From Candidatus Bathyarchaeota archaeon (GTDB lineage Archaea > Thermoproteota > Bathyarchaeia > TCS64), in contig VGJH01000086.1 of NCBI GenBank assembly GCA_016867505.1, positions 1 through 5,749 of the forward strand: a stretch of DNA of 5,749 bases. The letters are read 5' to 3'. The translations under genes and the position numbers were made by a program. A model generated the notes under the pieces. The model was not told where the DNA came from, did not search any database, and saw only the letters and a list, made by a program, of their open reading frames with translations. How positions within the stretch are numbered: position 1 is the stretch's first letter; every line of letters starts with the position of its first letter. This document shows, one piece after another, positions 5,591-5,749 of the stretch.

Positions 5591-5749
5591 TTATTGCATT
5601 AATTGTGTAACTGGTTTCTTTATCCCTTTTGCCCATAAAAGATTGTATGCAGGTAGATATTCTGTATTAAATTGCTTAACACATGCATTATAACAAAACG
5701 GATTTGTTACAAATGAATTACCATTAGTTATATGCTCTCTTTTTCTATT
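5591..5749 (-). CDS. C-terminal fragment of an unidentified protein (5' end beyond window)
   Basis: One minus-strand frame stays open from the right edge for 52 codons to a TAA at 5593-5591, while the other two frames meet stops within the first few codons from the edge. The predicted tail has a varied, protein-like composition (segments NPFCYNACVKQF and EYLPAYNLLWAKGIKKP) with two cysteines four residues apart and a tryptophan near the end, which is not what random AT-rich DNA usually encodes. I do not recognise the family. It converges on the recombinase gene and shares its AT-rich base use, so it may belong to the same island. With only 52 residues visible, a chance open frame cannot be excluded. 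Confidence 0.5.
   Translation of the reverse strand, partial: NRKREHITNGNSFVTNPFCYNACVKQFNTEYLPAYNLLWAKGIKKPVTQLMQ

Larger units (their letters stand above)
4162..5749. mobile_element. Putative edge of an integrated element or genomic island
   Basis: From the end of ogg to the right edge the DNA is visibly AT-rich. For example, bases 4381-4440 hold 15 G/C of 60, against 31 of 60 for 1681-1740 in mcm. The stretch holds a recombinase gene and the tail of an unrecognised gene on the other strand. No tRNA gene, terminal inverted repeat or target duplication is visible, so neither boundary is defined. The left boundary near 4162 is inferred from the composition change and the intact ogg end. The right end lies outside the window. 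Confidence 0.4.

Overview
The window looks archaeal. The gene set is a GINS23 subunit directly abutting an MCM helicase, an Ogg2-type 8-oxoguanine glycosylase and an actinobacterial-like myo-inositol-phosphate synthase. Promoters look like archaeal TATA boxes placed so that some transcripts would be leaderless or nearly so, and TTG start codons are frequent. The gins23-mcm pairing is familiar from Sulfolobus-type (TACK/Thermoproteota) genomes, so I infer an uncultivated or mesophilic TACK lineage, with Bathyarchaeia as a reasonable guess. Lineage cannot be fixed from this sequence alone.

Layout. Positions 1-3387 form a minus-strand block transcribed right to left: gins23 (3387-2851), mcm (2850-805, starting on the base after the gins23 stop) and ino1 (from about 721 and running off the left edge). 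No T-run suitable for termination lies between mcm and ino1, so they may share a transcript, although an exact 15-bp palindrome sits just upstream of ino1. A divergent promoter region (3388-3501) separates this block from ogg (3502-4161, plus strand). At about 4162 the composition becomes clearly AT-rich. A tyrosine recombinase gene (4188-5483, plus) follows, then a short T-rich intergenic stretch, and then the 3' end of an unidentified minus-strand gene (5749-5591) that enters from the right edge.

How the genes work together. GINS23 and MCM are two parts of the archaeal CMG-like replicative helicase. Their abutting genes suggest coupled translation. Ogg2, divergently expressed from the same intergenic region, repairs oxidised guanine. 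Ino1 makes inositol phosphate, probably for inositol-containing ether lipids or inositol solutes, and has no obvious functional link to replication. The right-hand 1.6 kb looks like the edge of an integrated mobile element or genomic island.

The most unusual points are: ino1 has no canonical start codon that keeps its NAD-binding loop; the recombinase lacks the usual first catalytic arginine (GLG where GLR is expected) and carries a long helical C-terminal tail; and the replication and repair genes diverge from a region holding a two-way TATA-like element. I see no convincing evidence for a wholly new multi-gene system.
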